Assembly (NCBI GenBank): GCA_009192285.1 | Contig: CM018605.1 | Location: forward strand, 210,767-274,766 | From: Morchella semilibera | Taxonomy: Eukaryota; Ascomycota; Pezizomycetes; Pezizales; Morchellaceae | Direction of reading: 5' to 3' | DNA length: 64,000 nt | Shown: positions 1-13,640 of the stretch, piece after piece | Position numbering within the stretch: position 1 is the stretch's first letter | Layout of the letters: every line of letters starts with the position of its first letter | The notes under the pieces: generated by a model | Databases searched by the model: none | Told to the model about the DNA's origin: nothing | Seen by the model: the letters and a program-made list of their open reading frames with translations, nothing else | Made by a program: the position numbers and the translations under genes

Positions 1-3000
1 CGCACTCTTTTCGCCCTCCTGCATGTTGCATTCTGTATGCTCCTTTCAGAGCACTTTATATCTTCTGCTATACCTTAGTGCTTACTCTTATTGAGATGCA
101 CACGATTTATTGTAATTAACTATATTCCATTCGGTCTATGTGTGTGGCCGGAATAGCAGATGATGTTCAACAAAAACAGAGAGGTCCCGGAACTATAACG
201 GTGGAGTGTTATTCTTTTATGGAGCGCACAAGCGAGCTTAGAAGTGAAGGTGGCCGTCTTATAAAAAGGAGGTCCAGGGGTCGATTATAATTTCGTAAAA
301 GGGTGGCAAAGGAAAATATGGGCGTTAGAGGGTCGGTTTTGTTTTTTATTTCATAAATTAGTTGGTAAAACTTGTTGGAGAGACTACGCCACCTCCCCTA
401 TTTAAGAAGATGACCTCCCCCCGGCCGTCCAGTCGTAGCTTCTCGGATAGAAGATGCGCATGGGAGTAGGGGGAGGCGAGACTATATATATGTTTCGACT
501 GACTTCACATACAGCGGTCAACCGTTTCACCTCACCCATGCTAGCCCTCACTCTCCTTAATCTATTCGCCACAACCCCACGATCTTGCCCTCAATTATAT
601 TTTGAGAATGCGGTGGGGATGCAGAGGTTGTGTGAAACGGCGGAGGCGCAAGGGGTGGCCGAGTGATTTGCCGAGATCTCAAAGTTTTAGGGCCCGAGTT
701 TCATCGAAGATTCGAGTGCGGCTCAAAGGGAAGGGCTGTATACAATATGTAGAATTTGTCGTACATACGATCCATTCATTACCAATTACTTTATATGATT
801 GGCGGCTCATAGTAACTCTTCGGTGAGAAATCTCCTTCAACATTAATTATCACTCGCCAATTCACCCAGATCAGTGTTATTATCCGTACGTACCGAGAGT
901 CATCTAGATCGGATTTTGTGACACGTACCATTCGCGTTCATTCCTTTGGCCAGGGCAAATAAACAAAAACGCAGTACAACAGCAACATTAATATCATTTA
1001 ATTCCTAGATACTTGGTCTGCGGTTATAAAAGACATGATATGATCGTTTGCAGTCCCGCTTAGGATATCACAAAGACCCCGAAGTGATGCCGATGCGGCT
1101 GCATGTATTAAAATAGATTTTTCAGGCGAGGAGATGAAACCTTTTTTGTGCAATGAGCGTAGAATTTCGACTGTCAGTCATCGAAACGGGTCACTTCCCC
1201 CACGAGTATCGATACGATATGTACGTCGTACCAAAATTCTAGGTCGAATCAATTACCGGCCCGTGTCGCACAGAAAAAAAACATTTAGCATGTTGCACAT
1301 AAACGGTAAGAGAAGAGAGAGGGGGAGAGAGGGGGAGAGAGAGAGAGAACAAGGCACGGTCTTCTCCACAGGGCAACGACACATTTTTTTTTTTTCTTTT
1401 CGAAAAAATCGGGGCGTAAGAATATAGTGAATTTAAAATTTCCCGATGGGACCCGATCGCCGATGATAATTGGGGTCACAAATACGTACGTGATGTAGAG
1501 TAATACGTTGGAACCTATGAGTTCAGGTTATTTTCTACTAATTGAGCTGACGTACTTATTACTCTTATACACACTCGCTTTTTAGTTGGAGACACTTGTT
1601 TGAAGAGCTGGAGCTGATCAATAAGGTGTGTATTGTATGTTGTTTCTGTGGTTCTAGATCGGGTCAATTATAGTACCTTCAGATCAGGACAGGCTATACT
1701 CAAGGAATTGATTCTGCCGATTTATAATACAAGACTTAGTGACGAAAGAATTGTGAACTCGCCCAGCTAACTCGTACTCGTAGTCTTAATTGGCAGTCTG
1801 TGACATCCATGATTAGTTTTAAAGGCGTCGGTTTCGTTCCGCGATACTAGCACCACTCACTACTTTGCCTTACAGGACGAAACCCATGAGGTAAGTATAT
1901 ATCTGGCCGCCTTGAGGAATCGTGTGCGAGTAAGAGTTCACGACTTACATAATGCAAAACTAGCTCTAGCGTGGCTTTATGACCTGGTACCATAAATGGT
2001 AATCCCCTTCGACCTTTTCCCCATGTTCCCTTATACGTCAACTCAGGTACCCGTGCCAAGCCTTCAAAAACCGTTGTAATGGGAAGTGCCGGCGGAAATT
2101 GTAATTGTAAGGTAGCGGCACTCATCATAGCCTATCACTCGATTTACATCGCAAAGAAACACGTCACCCACTAAGCTTTGTTGTTATTAACTCATTAACT
2201 CTGTGTCACCCACTATGCTTATTATTACTATTAAATCATTAACTCATGGGTTTACTTATAGTATCTAACTCAACAGCTTCTAAAACAAAACAAATCAAAA
2301 CGAAGCAAAAGTCGAAACAGATCAAAACAAAACTAACCATAAATAATTAAAGCTGAGACTGAAACGGTGTAACTTGCCCCATAATATTCATGTTTGTTAC
2401 ATTCTTCTCTAGTCCGCGATTTGACAATTTCTCTTTTTCTCTCTAAATTTATAAACCCTGGCCTCCGATCTGTCTCATCGCCTTTTAATCTGTCCCAACC
2501 TCATTGATTGCCGGTCCCATGGTTCTCCTTCACTCTCTTGCCTCCCCCTCCCCCTCCCTTTGGTAGTACAATTCCTAGGATTGGCTCAGAATATTTAAGG
2601 CTGTCAGGACGCCTGCTTCTGTTGACAGGGCTGGTATGCCTAGGCCTGCTCTTGCCTGACCCACTAAGCTAAGGATTAAGACTTTTGATCCAATAGGATT
2701 GATTGACTGACCTCCAGTACATGCAGACTTCCGGCTATGGTAGATCCAATAGGATTTATCACTTCATCAATACATGGGAATAAAGTACCGTGGAGTTAGT
2801 CCACTGGTTTTGTGGGGATATCACCGAAACCGGTGTCTTTTTCTTGCTGTCGGTGTAAGCCCTCCGCTCGGACTCCATTATCACCGATATTGGATTTGAA
2901 ACTTCCTACGGCGCAGAGCTGGCAGTTGTTTTTTTAAGTGGTTTTTTTTGACGATGACTCTACCGGTATCTACGCTTTGACACATATAGTCGGGAAGGAT

Positions 3001-4035
3001 GCCGATAGACACAGCTATGAGGCCAATACGTAACCGCATCGAGAATTGCGCATGGCTGACAGAGGTATCCCTTGAGCTGTTGAGACATACTCGCAGAATC
3101 GATCCAGGACTTCCTATTCGCGGTGTGGCATAGTCACTGAGCCCGTTGCTTTTGCGGTTTTCGCCACGATTTGTCAAGAGCTTGTTTGCAATTTTATTAC
3201 TGAAACAGGCAGTCCGGGTTCTGCGGGTCTCAACAGGCCAGGGGGTACCTCCGGTGGGTCACTAAGAAAGCAGGTATTGTGACGTATCCTATAGGAAATG
3301 GGTCACAGTTTTGAAATTTACATAGACTGCGTACGTCTGAGAATATGTATCTACTCTTGGTAGACTCTGATTATTGAGACTGCAAGGCCCGCTGCAAATC
3401 TAGGCTTGATGATAGAATAAGGACTCCCGGTTTCATAGTGTGGTCATTGCTCTGCGGCGTATGGATTATAACTTGGACTAGTTCACCGTGTGAGCCCCAA
3501 ACCTACTTTCACATACTTCTCTACTGAATTTTGAATGTAGTGACTGAAGAATCGGTGGTAGGAAGAGACTTAGCTCGGGAGACACCCTTCGTCCTTCGTA
3601 GATATTATGCTAGTGAAGTGCTTGGTCGACTCCCTAAGCCTCTTTTGTAATAATAAAAGCTTAAGAACCCCGTACAATGCCTTTGTTCCCTGATGACCTG
3701 AGATTGCCGCGAGTTTATATACATGTAATTATATCCTTAGCCGCGTTTTAAACATGCAGTCGATCCAGGCTACTAACGTCTTTAATTCACAAAATAATAG
3801 CTAGCATATCCGAAATCGTCGAAGTACATAGTATTTAGTCTGGATAACAATTGGTTAAGTAGTTTAAACAGTGAGCTTCATTAACAAGAACAATAAACTT
3901 TGCATGTAATTAATGAGGTAAACAAAACAAAAAAGATAATCAACTTCATAGGATATCACTCGCATTTGTTTGCTCTTACAATAAGGATTTTTTTTAATTC
4001 ATTAGTTGTATATTATGCAGCCTTCCGGCTATAAC

Positions 4036-4060
4036 AATAAGGGTATTAAATACCCTTATT
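4036..4060. repeat. 25-bp near-perfect palindrome
   Basis: The arm AATAAGGGTATT is followed by one A and its exact reverse complement AATACCCTTATT. Two 12-bp arms could extrude as a cruciform or fold as an RNA hairpin. No gene lies next to it, so terminator or regulatory roles are guesses. Confidence 0.7.
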
Positions 4061-5053
4061 AAGTGATGGGCACGAGATTGAGACAAGACGGTACTAATCT
4101 AGACTAAGTCTTGTCCTTCCCGATCCCTACCTCAGCTCATTTAAGGGATTTTTATGCTGCTTAGAAGAGATAATTTGCCTTCTTGATGAGCTGAAATGTT
4201 GTGCACACACCGTTTAGGATATTTGGCATCATTCATTATGGCTTGAAAGTCCTAAGATCTCGCATACCTATCTCTAGATATCTCGTGTAGTATAAGGTTG
4301 ATCCCGTCAAACTTTGAAACCCCCAGGCCGCCATTGATTAAAGGCCTGGCCAGATATCGGGGGAGCAGCTTCCCGGATGGGGCTTTTGGTTGGGATACTA
4401 AAACATCCGTAGAAGCCCGAACAGGACACCACTTAACTCCTGTCATCCATTAGTAGATAGGGTCTCTAATGTGTCAGGTCTCACAAGCCTATACAAAACG
4501 ATTAAAGACCCAAAAAGTACCTACATTCACGTCTCACCATTATTAGATCATTGTGGTGGGTATCCTTACTCTCTTGGGCCCATTACGTCCACTTTTAAAC
4601 GTTTTTAGTTAAAGTAGTTTTAAAAGATTTGAAGCTCACGGTTATTATGCGTTTACTCAAGGGGTATACGTATGATCATGATCTGTTACATAAACCTTTT
4701 CTCTCATCTCCGAGGAGTAAAGGGGTTTAGGGGCCAGACATACGGACTTCTCCTTCTGCCTCTGATAGAGGGCAGGAAGGAGAAACATATTCGGTAGCTT
4801 TGAATGAAGAATGTCTAAGGGTGAGGCGTGTACGCCCGATGAAGTAATATGAGAAAGATAGGAGTATCTGATAATGAGTGATATTTTATGATTCGGGGGT
4901 CTTTCAGCGGGGAGTGGGGTTATCGCCCAAATATTCTCGGAGGAAACGGCTTTTAACGTTGAGGTCTGTTATGATGATCAGTAGTAGAAGGCGATTTATA
5001 TATATATATTCGATGGAAGCACACCTACGCAATGGTACGGTACCAACTAAGTA

Positions 5054-5224
5054 CAGTACCAAAAGGGGGGGATATAATAGATACCATAGCAATACGGTAT
5101 CGTGAAAAACTTCCGAATTAAATCGGAATTTCAACCATTATACCATAGCGATGCTGTAGCAATACCGCAGTGTCATGGTATTCTGGCAGATAATGAACTA
5201 GATACGCCCGCTTTTTTGGTACTG
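5054..5224. mobile_element. MITE-like element, copy 1 (TA target site)
   Basis: The left end reads CAGTACCAAAA then a G run; the right end is the reverse complement, CCCGC then TTTTTTGGTACTG. The dinucleotide TA flanks both ends. It is 171 bp with no coding capacity. Terminal inverted repeats beginning CAGT with TA duplications are typical of pogo/Tc1-mariner DNA transposons, so this is probably a non-autonomous derivative. A second copy with the same termini lies at 48595-48754. Internally it carries short repeated pieces around ATACCATAGC. The family assignment is inference from termini alone. Confidence 0.6.
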
Positions 5225-7095
5225 TATATAAAGTAGGCTAGCATCAAAATAAACGAGAATAATGTAAGGGTGTTTTCAGTCGATTATGAAGACCCATTAG
5301 TCTTAGGCTAAACTGAAAGGAGCTCAAAGTTGGTTGAGGGACTGCCCTAATTGAGCACTGGATAGATGGGGTAGGGTCGCCCCGGCCCCCGTAATCTATC
5401 AATCGATGGAGGATTAGCTCAACGCTAGAGTATATTAGAATCGTTAGTCTCTGGAGAAGGTGAGATTTTGGTAGGAGATAAACCATGTGGAGGGGACTCA
5501 ACATGACCCCTTCGATCGCTTTATGTCTGAGCTTTGGAAAGTCGTCCCATGCCCGTCCCCTGCGGGCAGCTTGCTGTTTATCGCAGGTTACCTAAGTAGG
5601 GCGTCAGGGTACACGATAGTGCTTAGGGTGTATATAAAGTTTGTGCATGCTGGTGTTGTGTTACCGCGGGGGCGGGGGTTTCTGTGAGCCTCGTTGGTTC
5701 AGCCTTGGTCGAAGTTAGCGCATACATGTAGTACATGCGACGCTAGTGTTAATACAATTATACAAAAGACAGTGCGTGTGTTTCTATTCACTTTTTCTAC
5801 AAACTTGAAAATCCAAAAGCCCCCACGTTATGGCTCATCAATCAGTATAATACGTGGCTTTATAAACGGACGTAACACGGCGCAGTATTCGATCATAAAG
5901 ACGCCAAAGTTTCAAAGATCGTGGTTTGGGTGAACCCCATATATTACAGGTAAGGCATGCATGCTGCCTTCCTCATTAGCTAGATGTGTATTTTATGTGC
6001 CAGTCATGAAATCGACGGTGACAGCACCTACATATGTACCACCACGGCCCCTATAACTACACGAGTACGAGACTATATGATGATGCATATACGAGCCGTG
6101 AACGGCTTTCATCGTTTCAGCTTCTCGCGGGTATCGTCACTTGCCCGCCTCTCTCCATCGAATATTAAAGCAGATTCCAACTATGCCAACTCTTTTCAAA
6201 TATCGATAAAGCTTCCCAGAGACCAACACATGTTAAGAGGTGGTTCTAATTAATCGTTACCGGTCTTAAGAATTAAGGGATTGACTAAGTGGTATATATA
6301 TCATCCTACAGGGTCTAGTTTATTCGAAACCTACATATTAAACCTGTATGTATGTAGCTCGTGTCTTGAGTTAAACTGGAGATTTCCTGATTATACAGCA
6401 CCAATACCATGTTTAAGGTGACGTAACAGAATGGGCGTCGTCGTCGTCGTTGTCGTTGACAGTAAGAAGTACCTTAAGATCCTCGCCAAGGCGAGCTGTC
6501 AACGCTGGACTTTGAAATAAACCACCGGTGGTGTTGGCTTGGCGCTGTTCCTTCACGTACTTCTTGTGAACTTACTTACGTAGTGATATTATGCTGTAGG
6601 TATCAACACATGTTGCGATATTTCAAACAGCTATGGCTGGCTATAGGAGGAAACTATATGTTCCGGTTTACAATCTGAACGGATAGCTCTGTGAAGCATG
6701 TGAGGATTTAGGGTTTTGGATGTCCTAGATGATACGCGTCCTGGAGCTCTTTTCAATGCCTTTCAGGCTTTAATGTTCGCATCTTACGCGTTGGGGCTGT
6801 GCATTCGTCTTGGCAATGGCTGAGTCATGGAAGCTCAGAAGTGGCTCCAGTGCGTAACCTTATCCGGTCTCCCCATTCGGCCATCTATCCCCGGAATCAC
6901 CGCCCATCACAGATCCCAATCACTCCTCTGCCCTGACCAGCTCAAGTCTTCATCCAAGTACCCTTCCACGGTCCTTTCACTTGTAACATCTACTGTTTGC
7001 ATTCCGCGCATTCTATCATCATTCCCCATCTGGCCCAGAGTCTGCGAGTTCAACCCCTCATCTCTCCCCCGCGCTTGCCCCCCACCCCCTGATTG

Positions 7096-10000
7096 ATGGT
7101 ATGTATTCCCAACCCCCTCCACTGATGAGTTAGAGCTCAAAAATATACTGATCTGTATTTTCTGCTCTAGGCCGTAACTAAACGCGCAGGCCGCAAGGCT
7201 AAGAACAAGGATGATGACCATTCTGGCTCCTCCGGTGGAAAACAGAAGGTCAAGAAGGCCGTCTTTGAAACTCAGAAGAAAAAGGAAGTAGGGGTTACAG
7301 ATCTTACACTCATATCGAAAATATCGAACGAAGCCATAAATGAGAATTTGAAGAAGAGATTCGACAACCGTGAGATCTATGTGAGTTAGCTTCTCCTTAG
7401 AGCAGGTACGGTATGCTGGGGCTTTGCTGACAATGCAATTAGACATATATCGGACATGTGCTCATTTCCGTCAATCCCTTCAGAGACCTCGGAATCTATA
7501 CCGACGAGGTGCTTGCAAGCTACCGGGGGAAGAATCGGCTGGAGGTACCACCGCATGTATTTGCTGTTGCAGAGAGTGCGTATTACAACATGAATGGATA
7601 CAAAGAAAGTCAGTGTATTATTATTTCTGGTGAATCGGGTGCTGGTAAAACGGAAGCAGCAAAGAGGATTATGCAGTACATTGCTGCAGCATCTTCAACA
7701 TCTTCAACTACTATTCAGGAGATCAAAGATATGGTCTTAGCTACAAATCCACTTTTGGAATCGTTCGGGTGTGCCAAGACTCTACGGAACAATAATTCTA
7801 GTAGACACGGAAAATATCTGGAGATTCAATTCAATGACCAGGGAGAGCCTGTTGGAGCGAACATTACGAACTACCTATTAGAAAAGAACCGAGTTGTTGG
7901 GCAGATTAGAGATGAAAGAAACTTTCACATTTTTTACCAATACACAAAGGCAGCTCCTCAGACATATAGAGGTGAGTTTAATCCGGCTCTAGGGACAGAA
8001 GGGAGGAGTAGCGTGGGACTGATTCGATCTCTCCGTGACTAGAAACTTTTGGAATTCAGACCCCAGATACCTACCTCTACACCTCAAAATCGAAATGTCT
8101 CGATGTACCTGGGATTGATGATGTTGCGGAATTTGCGGATACAATGAACGCTATGCGAGTAATTGGCCTTTCACAGGAAGAGCAAGACAATATTTTCCGC
8201 ATGCTTTCAGTCATTTTATGGTTGGGTAACATCCAGTTTGTTGAGGATGAGCAAGGCAATGGGGCAATTTCAGACTCTAGTGTCACGGATTTCGTTGCCT
8301 ATCTATTGGAGGTAGACGGAGCAGCCGTACATAAAGCTCTGACAATCAGAATGATGGAGACTGGAAGGGGTGGAAGAAGAGGATCAGTTTATGAGGTGCC
8401 TCTCAATGTGACTCAAGCGACAGCTGTGCGAGATGCTCTCGGAAAGGCTATCTACAATAACTTATTTGAATGGATTGTAGATCGTGTCAATCTCTCGATG
8501 AGGACCCGAGGACCTGTCGCTCATACGATAGGAATTCTTGATATCTACGGATTCGAAATTTTCGAGAACAATTCCTTCGAGCAGATTTGCATCAACTACG
8601 TCAATGAAAAATTGCAACAGATTTTTATCCAACTCACTCTACGCACAGAGCAAGAGGAATATGCAAGGGAGCAAATTACCTGGACCCCGATTAAGTATTT
8701 TGATAACAAAGTTGTTTGCGATTTGATTGAGGAGAAAAGACCACCCGGAGTATTTGCTGCGTTAAACGACGCCTGTGCAACGGCACATGCCGATCCTACG
8801 GCTGCAGATGGAACCTTTGTTCAGAGGCTCAATGCGTTGTCCTCTAACGCGCATTTTGAAAATCGCCAAGGACAATTCTTGATAAAGCATTACGCTGGAG
8901 ATGTCATGTACACTGTTGCCGGAATGACTGAAAAGAACAAGGACCAATTGTTAAAAGATCTTTTGGATCTTGTAGGGGGCAGTAGCAATGGCTTCCTGAA
9001 GACACTTTTTCCTGATCAGATCGACAGAGACTCCAAGAGAAGGCCCCCGACAGCAAGCGACAAGATTAAGCTATCTGCAAATGACCTAGTGACCACTTTG
9101 ATGAAAGCTCAGCCTAGTTATATCCGAACTATCAAACCCAATCAGAATAAGAGTCCCACAGAATATGATGTCCCAGCTGTCTTACATCAGGTCAAGTATC
9201 TAGGTCTACAAGAGAACGTCCGTATTCGACGAGCAGGCTTTGCTTACAGGCAGACATTCGAGAAATTTGTTGAGCGGTTTTACCTATTATCTCCCAAGAC
9301 CTCGTATGCTGGTGACTATACCTGGACAGGCGATGCCAAGTCCGGTACGATGCAGATTCTCAAGGATACTTCCATTCCAAAAGAAGAGTATCAGATGGGG
9401 GTGACAAAGGCATTCATCAAGACTCCCGAGACTTTGTTTGCTCTTGAAACTATGAGGGACCGGTACTGGCATAATATGGCCATCAGGATTCAACGAGCAT
9501 GGAGGAATTATCTCCGATACCGCGCCGAGTGTGCCACGAGAATTCAAAGGGCTTGGAGGAAGAAGAGAGGTGGGGAGGCTTATTTGAAGGTCAGGGATGA
9601 AGGGCACAGGATACTTGCAGGAAGGAAGGAGAGGAGGAGGATGAGTTTGCTGGGTAGCAGAAGATTTATGGGCGATTACCTCGGTATTGGTAACAAAGGG
9701 GGTCCGGGTGAAATGATCAGAAACTCCGTTGGTATCAGTGCAAATGAACTTGTCTTGTTCAGCTGCAGAGCTGAGCTCCTAGTGTCAAAGCTCGGAAGGA
9801 GTAGCAAACCGAGTCCAAGGATGATCGTTATGGTAAGCCTACTATGGATAATGCGCAGAGTGTTCACGACTGACTGTGTGGGGGAAAAAAGACAAATAGA
9901 GCCATCTACATTATCCTCCAGGCGATTGTCAATGGCCAATTGTCTATTACCGCAGAAAGAACTGTTGCCCTGGGTTCTGTTAAATTCGTTGGCATGTCGA

Positions 10001-11112
10001 ATCTATGTGATGACTGGTTCTCACTCGGAGTTGGCTCGCCGCAAGAAGCGGACCCACTTCTTTCTTGCATTTTCAAGACGGAATTTGTAACACATTTACG
10101 AACCGCTATGCCCGGCGGTGTCGATGTCCGGGTTGGTCCTACGATAGAATATTCGAAAAAACCTGGCAAATTGGCAGTTGTCAAGACTGTTAAAGATCCT
10201 AGCGTGCAACGAGGGGATTTATATAAGAGTAGTACCATTCATGTAGGACCTGGAGAACCGCCGAGCAGCATCTCAAAGCCGACGCCAAAGGGCCGACCGG
10301 TTGCCGCGAAACCGATTACAAAGGGCGGGTTACTGAAGCCCGGTGGGCCAAAGACAGGTGCCCACGCAGGCAGAACAGTCCCACGAGCCCAAACCCAAAA
10401 GCCTGTCGCATCACAACCTAGCGCTAGCTCACAGCCAGCAGCCCATCCAATGCCTCACCCAGTTGCGGCGATCATCAGCAATAGCAACAAAGAAAGTCAT
10501 ACTCGACAACCGTCCACTCATTCTATCCGCGCACCCCCGCCGCCGCCACCGGCCCATCCTCCGGCTTCGGAAGAGCCAACCTGCAAGGCGATGTATGACT
10601 TTCAAGGGCAGTCCGCTCGCGAGCTATCTCTCGCTAAAAACGATATTGTTATTATTATTTCCAAGGGAGAGGAAGGATGGTGGCTTGTAAAGAGAATGAC
10701 TGATGCAGAACAAGGTTGGGCGCCAGCTGCCTATCTTGAAGAGTTGCCAAGAGCCCCTCCTCCAGCCGTCAGCAGAGCAGTTCCACCACCGCCACCAGTA
10801 AATGGAAGAAACAGTCCAGTCCCGCCAAGCAAAGCTAAAAAGCCAGCGCCTCCCGCGCCGCCAGCAAAACGACCAAATGTTGGGAGGAAGCCAGCGCCTG
10901 GAGCAGAAGGCGCAGACCGATCGAGCACGGCGAGTGGGAGTAGCGGAGCTGGAAGCTCTACCACCAGTTTTGCGGGGGGATTGGCCCAAGCTGTAAGTTC
11001 TTCTCCCCTTTCTTTTTCTTCTATGGAATCCCCACTAACATTACTTTCCATCTAGTTGATGAATAGACAGCAAGCAATGCAAGGGAAAAAGGATGACGAC
11101 GAGGAATGGTAG
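7096..11112 (+). CDS. Class I myosin (MyoA/Myo5-like)
   Basis: Six exons: 7096-7098, 7171-7380, 7443-7971, 8043-9832, 9892-10992 and 11056-11112, giving 1229 residues, the usual size for fungal myosin-I. This actin motor drives cortical actin patches, endocytosis and polar growth. Motor domain: P-loop GESGAGKT near residue 134. The TEDS-rule serine in [11 protein letters not shown] is about residue 362, the known site of activating PAK-type phosphorylation in fungal myosin-I. Two IQ motifs ([22 protein letters not shown]) lie near 725-760, then a TH1 lipid-binding region, a proline-rich stretch, an SH3 domain near 1071-1128, more proline-rich sequence and the acidic tail DDDEEW that activates Arp2/3. 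Exon 1 holds only the start codon, followed directly by donor GTATGT; no other in-frame Met precedes the motor. Exon 5 begins ACA AAT AGA after an AAAAAG acceptor, which restores the conserved TNRAIYI stretch of TH1. Confidence 0.95.
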
Positions 11113-11797
11113 ACGATAAACGATAGACTGGAGAGGGGGTGGGGAAGCTCCTCGTTTCTTTGGTTTGGTTTGTGGATTGGGTGCTGTGAGCCTTCATGCA
11201 GAGTGGTAATCGTAAATTTGGATTTTTTTTCTACACATTGTGTTTTTATTTTTTTATTTTCTTCTAGTGCTTTGGCCTTGTCCTTTAGATAAAAGTGATG
11301 AAGCTCGATGTTTATTTCCCTCTTTCCTTTTTTTATATACCTTGTTCAGCTGTGTGTTTCCTTCAGTGTGTTATAGAATTGCGAGTATGAGCGATTTACT
11401 TGTAGTATGGTGTCTACACGGATATATACGGGTAGATTCTCGAGAAGGTACGTTGTGTAGATGGGCAAATAAGAATTGAAGGTCTCAACACATATGCAGT
11501 TTATATTGCCATGTCAACAAAAATCACTGTCTATACCCAGCAGGAAGGAAAAGGCACACGACTACATATTCACAAGAACAGCCAGCCAGACGTCATTGTT
11601 TAATTGATATTATATACATCATAATACATGTAGCTTCCCCCGTATCCAGGAGTCAACCACTGCCTAGGGCTATCTGTCCAGTATGTAGAGTACACACACA
11701 CAAGTATGTGACAGTCTCATTCATAGGTACATGTATATAAATCCATCAACCCCCCTTCGCCCCACAACCACCACCACCACCACCCGAGTGACCGCCC
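11113..11797. other. Myosin 3' flank and intergenic region
   Basis: This 685-bp stretch has T-rich sequence after the myosin stop, probably the 3' untranslated region, then AT-rich DNA with TACATGTA palindromes at 11625 and 11728 and a short CA run near 11692. I see no gene. Confidence 0.5.
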
Positions 11798-11954
11798 ATG
11801 ACCGCACCAATATTCACCAGCACGCTTCGCACCCGCGCCCCCTGGGCCGCCATACTCCCAACCCTCCAGCGCACACTCGCACTAACCGAGTCGCGCACAC
11901 TGGCACCCGCAGACCTCTTCTTCCCCGCCGCCGGGCTCGCGGTCCTGCTCCTGT

Positions 11955-11985
<31 letters not shown>

Positions 11986-12583
11986 TGTCGCGCGCGCGCT
12001 GCAGAGCGCTGCGGCCGTGGTGGTGGTCTTCTTGGCGGGTGGTGGTGGCGTGTGGGAGTTTCAGCTTCTGTAGGTTCCCATACATGTAGTAAGGAGGCTG
12101 GACTAAACGGTGGCGGTGGGGGTAGGCTCGACCAGCGCTTCCACGGGGAGACCGTCTATCTCGTCCCGTTACTCGCAGTGCACGACCTCCCAAACGTGCT
12201 CCTGGCGCTGCTGCGCGACTACGCCGGCGTTGCAGCGTACCATGACGTACCCCCCCCCCCTCCTCCTCCCCTCCTGCCAGTAGTAACTAACAACCTATTT
12301 CCAGAGCGCAGAGCAGTGGACGCCGGCACGCATGCTCTCGCTGATGACCACGGCCGGGACACACCTGTCTGTCCATTGTACGTATACCCCCCCCCCCGCC
12401 GGGTTTGTGTGTTTTGTTTGTGTGCTGAAGGGGGGGGGGGCAGCGACGTTGGTGCTGCACTCGATGTTTCCGTCGTTGGGGGCGCTGGCGGCGGGGGCGG
12501 ACGAGGCGGCGCTGGAGGTGCTGGGGCGGGAGGAGGCGCGCGCGGTCGTGGAGTTTCTGGATGTGGAGGTTGTGGTGGGGTAG
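11798..12583 (+). CDS. Small four-exon protein of unknown function
   Basis: Exons 11798-12069, 12126-12246, 12305-12377 and 12444-12583 join in phase to 201 residues. The donors are GTAGGT, GTACCC and GTACGT, and intron 2 has a CTAAC branch site before its TTTCCAG acceptor. I do not recognise the family. The N-terminal third holds a hydrophobic AGLAVLLL strand, then a DT dipeptide run from CCGACA repeats. The middle (WEFQLLLDQRFHGETVYLVP) looks like alternating strand and helix, and a helical end closes with EFLDVEVVVG. The pattern loosely recalls the XPF/ERCC1-like fold of small meiotic proteins such as Spo16, but that is only a resemblance. GC-rich low-complexity DNA runs through it, so exon ends are less certain than elsewhere. 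The phase agreement over all three introns is the main support for a real gene. Confidence 0.5.
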
Positions 12584-13235
12584 TTGTGGGTTGTTGTGCT
12601 TCTCTCTTTTGTTTGTAATTGCTATATGTCTATGTGTATATATCTAGGACCCCCCGGCCAGCTAGCAACATCATACCCGCCTCTGACAGGTCGTGCTAGA
12701 CGGCCATGTTACCCCCCCCCCATCCGTAGATAGTGGGGCTGGCGCAGTGTACACCCAGTGCGTGTGGAGACTTTCAGCTACCATGAGACTACATAGCTAG
12801 CTACGACCGAACCCTTCTAACCACCGACACGCCTCCTCCTCCTCCTCCTCCTCCGGTAAGATAATTACCTCTTCTCCGCCCCCCCCCCCATACACACATC
12901 AAACACAAGTCGTTGGCAAATAGAACAGTTGATCAGCTACCGATAGACACTGCCTGCCGCCAGCAACAACACCACCGAGTGACACCCCATGATTGCGGCG
13001 TCTTGGCACACGGGATATCACTCGCACCGCACCGCACTACACACCACCACAACACACTACGGTAATCAAAATACAGTTCATTCAATTCCCCCCCCCCCCC
13101 CGCAACACAAACTCACGCCTCTCGCGCCGCTAAAGATAAAACAGGCAGTAAAACAGTAACAGTAAAAAAAAAAAGGGAAAAAAGGTAGTCAAACTCAACA
13201 CCCCAATCAATGCATAAAACCGGGACCAAAAACCA

Positions 13236-13267
<32 letters not shown>

Positions 13268-13640
13268 ACGGGACTAAAAACACAGACAGACAGACAGACA
13301 GACAGGAAGAGAAAGAAATAACTAGTAGTGTATAGGTATAGTATAGTATAGTAGTTAGTATTGGGCCAAGAGGAAAGGGGAGAAAAGAAAAAAAGAGAGA
13401 CAAAGGATAATGTTTTTTAGGGAGGGAGGGTGGGGATGTCCTGTCCTGTGCTGTCCTGGGAGGACGAAAACTATTGAGAATTCAAAAAAGAGAAGAGGAA
13501 GAGAAGGTATAGTGTAATAAAGCATGCCCGCTGCGACTCACGCGCAACCTCGCATGCACAGACCAGACCAGACCAGACCAAAAAAAAAAAAAAACTTCAT
13601 AATAAAAAAAAACAATTAAAAAACACACACACCCCTCCTC
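12584..13640. other. Convergent intergenic region, low complexity
   Basis: This lies between two convergent gene ends. It has a (TCC)n run near 12833-12852, C homopolymers at about 12712, 12882 and 13088-13101, a GACA repeat near 13284-13303, a direct GACCA repeat near 13561-13579 and A tracts. Nothing reads as a gene. Confidence 0.6.

Larger units (their letters stand above)
1..7095. other. Gene-poor intergenic region
   Basis: I find no open frame here that reads as a protein: the frames are short, of odd composition and unsupported by splice logic. Visible structure includes two copies of a ~42 bp segment starting TCACCCACTA at about 2165 and 2206, an A-rich CAAAA-type tract at 2280-2345, a repeated GATCCAATAGGATT at about 2689 and 2743, a palindrome at 4036-4060, a hairpin at 4749-4786 and a short TA-flanked inverted-repeat element at 5054-5224. 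The texture suits old, mutated mobile-element or intergenic DNA, but I cannot name a parent element. Confidence 0.6.

Noticed and set aside
1-6800. Short open frames as genes or named transposon fragments
   Set aside because: None shows a domain, splice-supported extension or conserved motif; several begin at non-ATG codons.
6907-7446. 179-residue minus-strand open frame over the start of the myosin gene
   Set aside because: It overlaps the myosin promoter and first exons antisense, has no recognisable motif and lacks protein-like composition.
11731-12618. 295-residue single-exon frame on the plus strand
   Set aside because: It reads through simple repeats in one frame. The four-exon model with phase-consistent introns gives more protein-like sequence.
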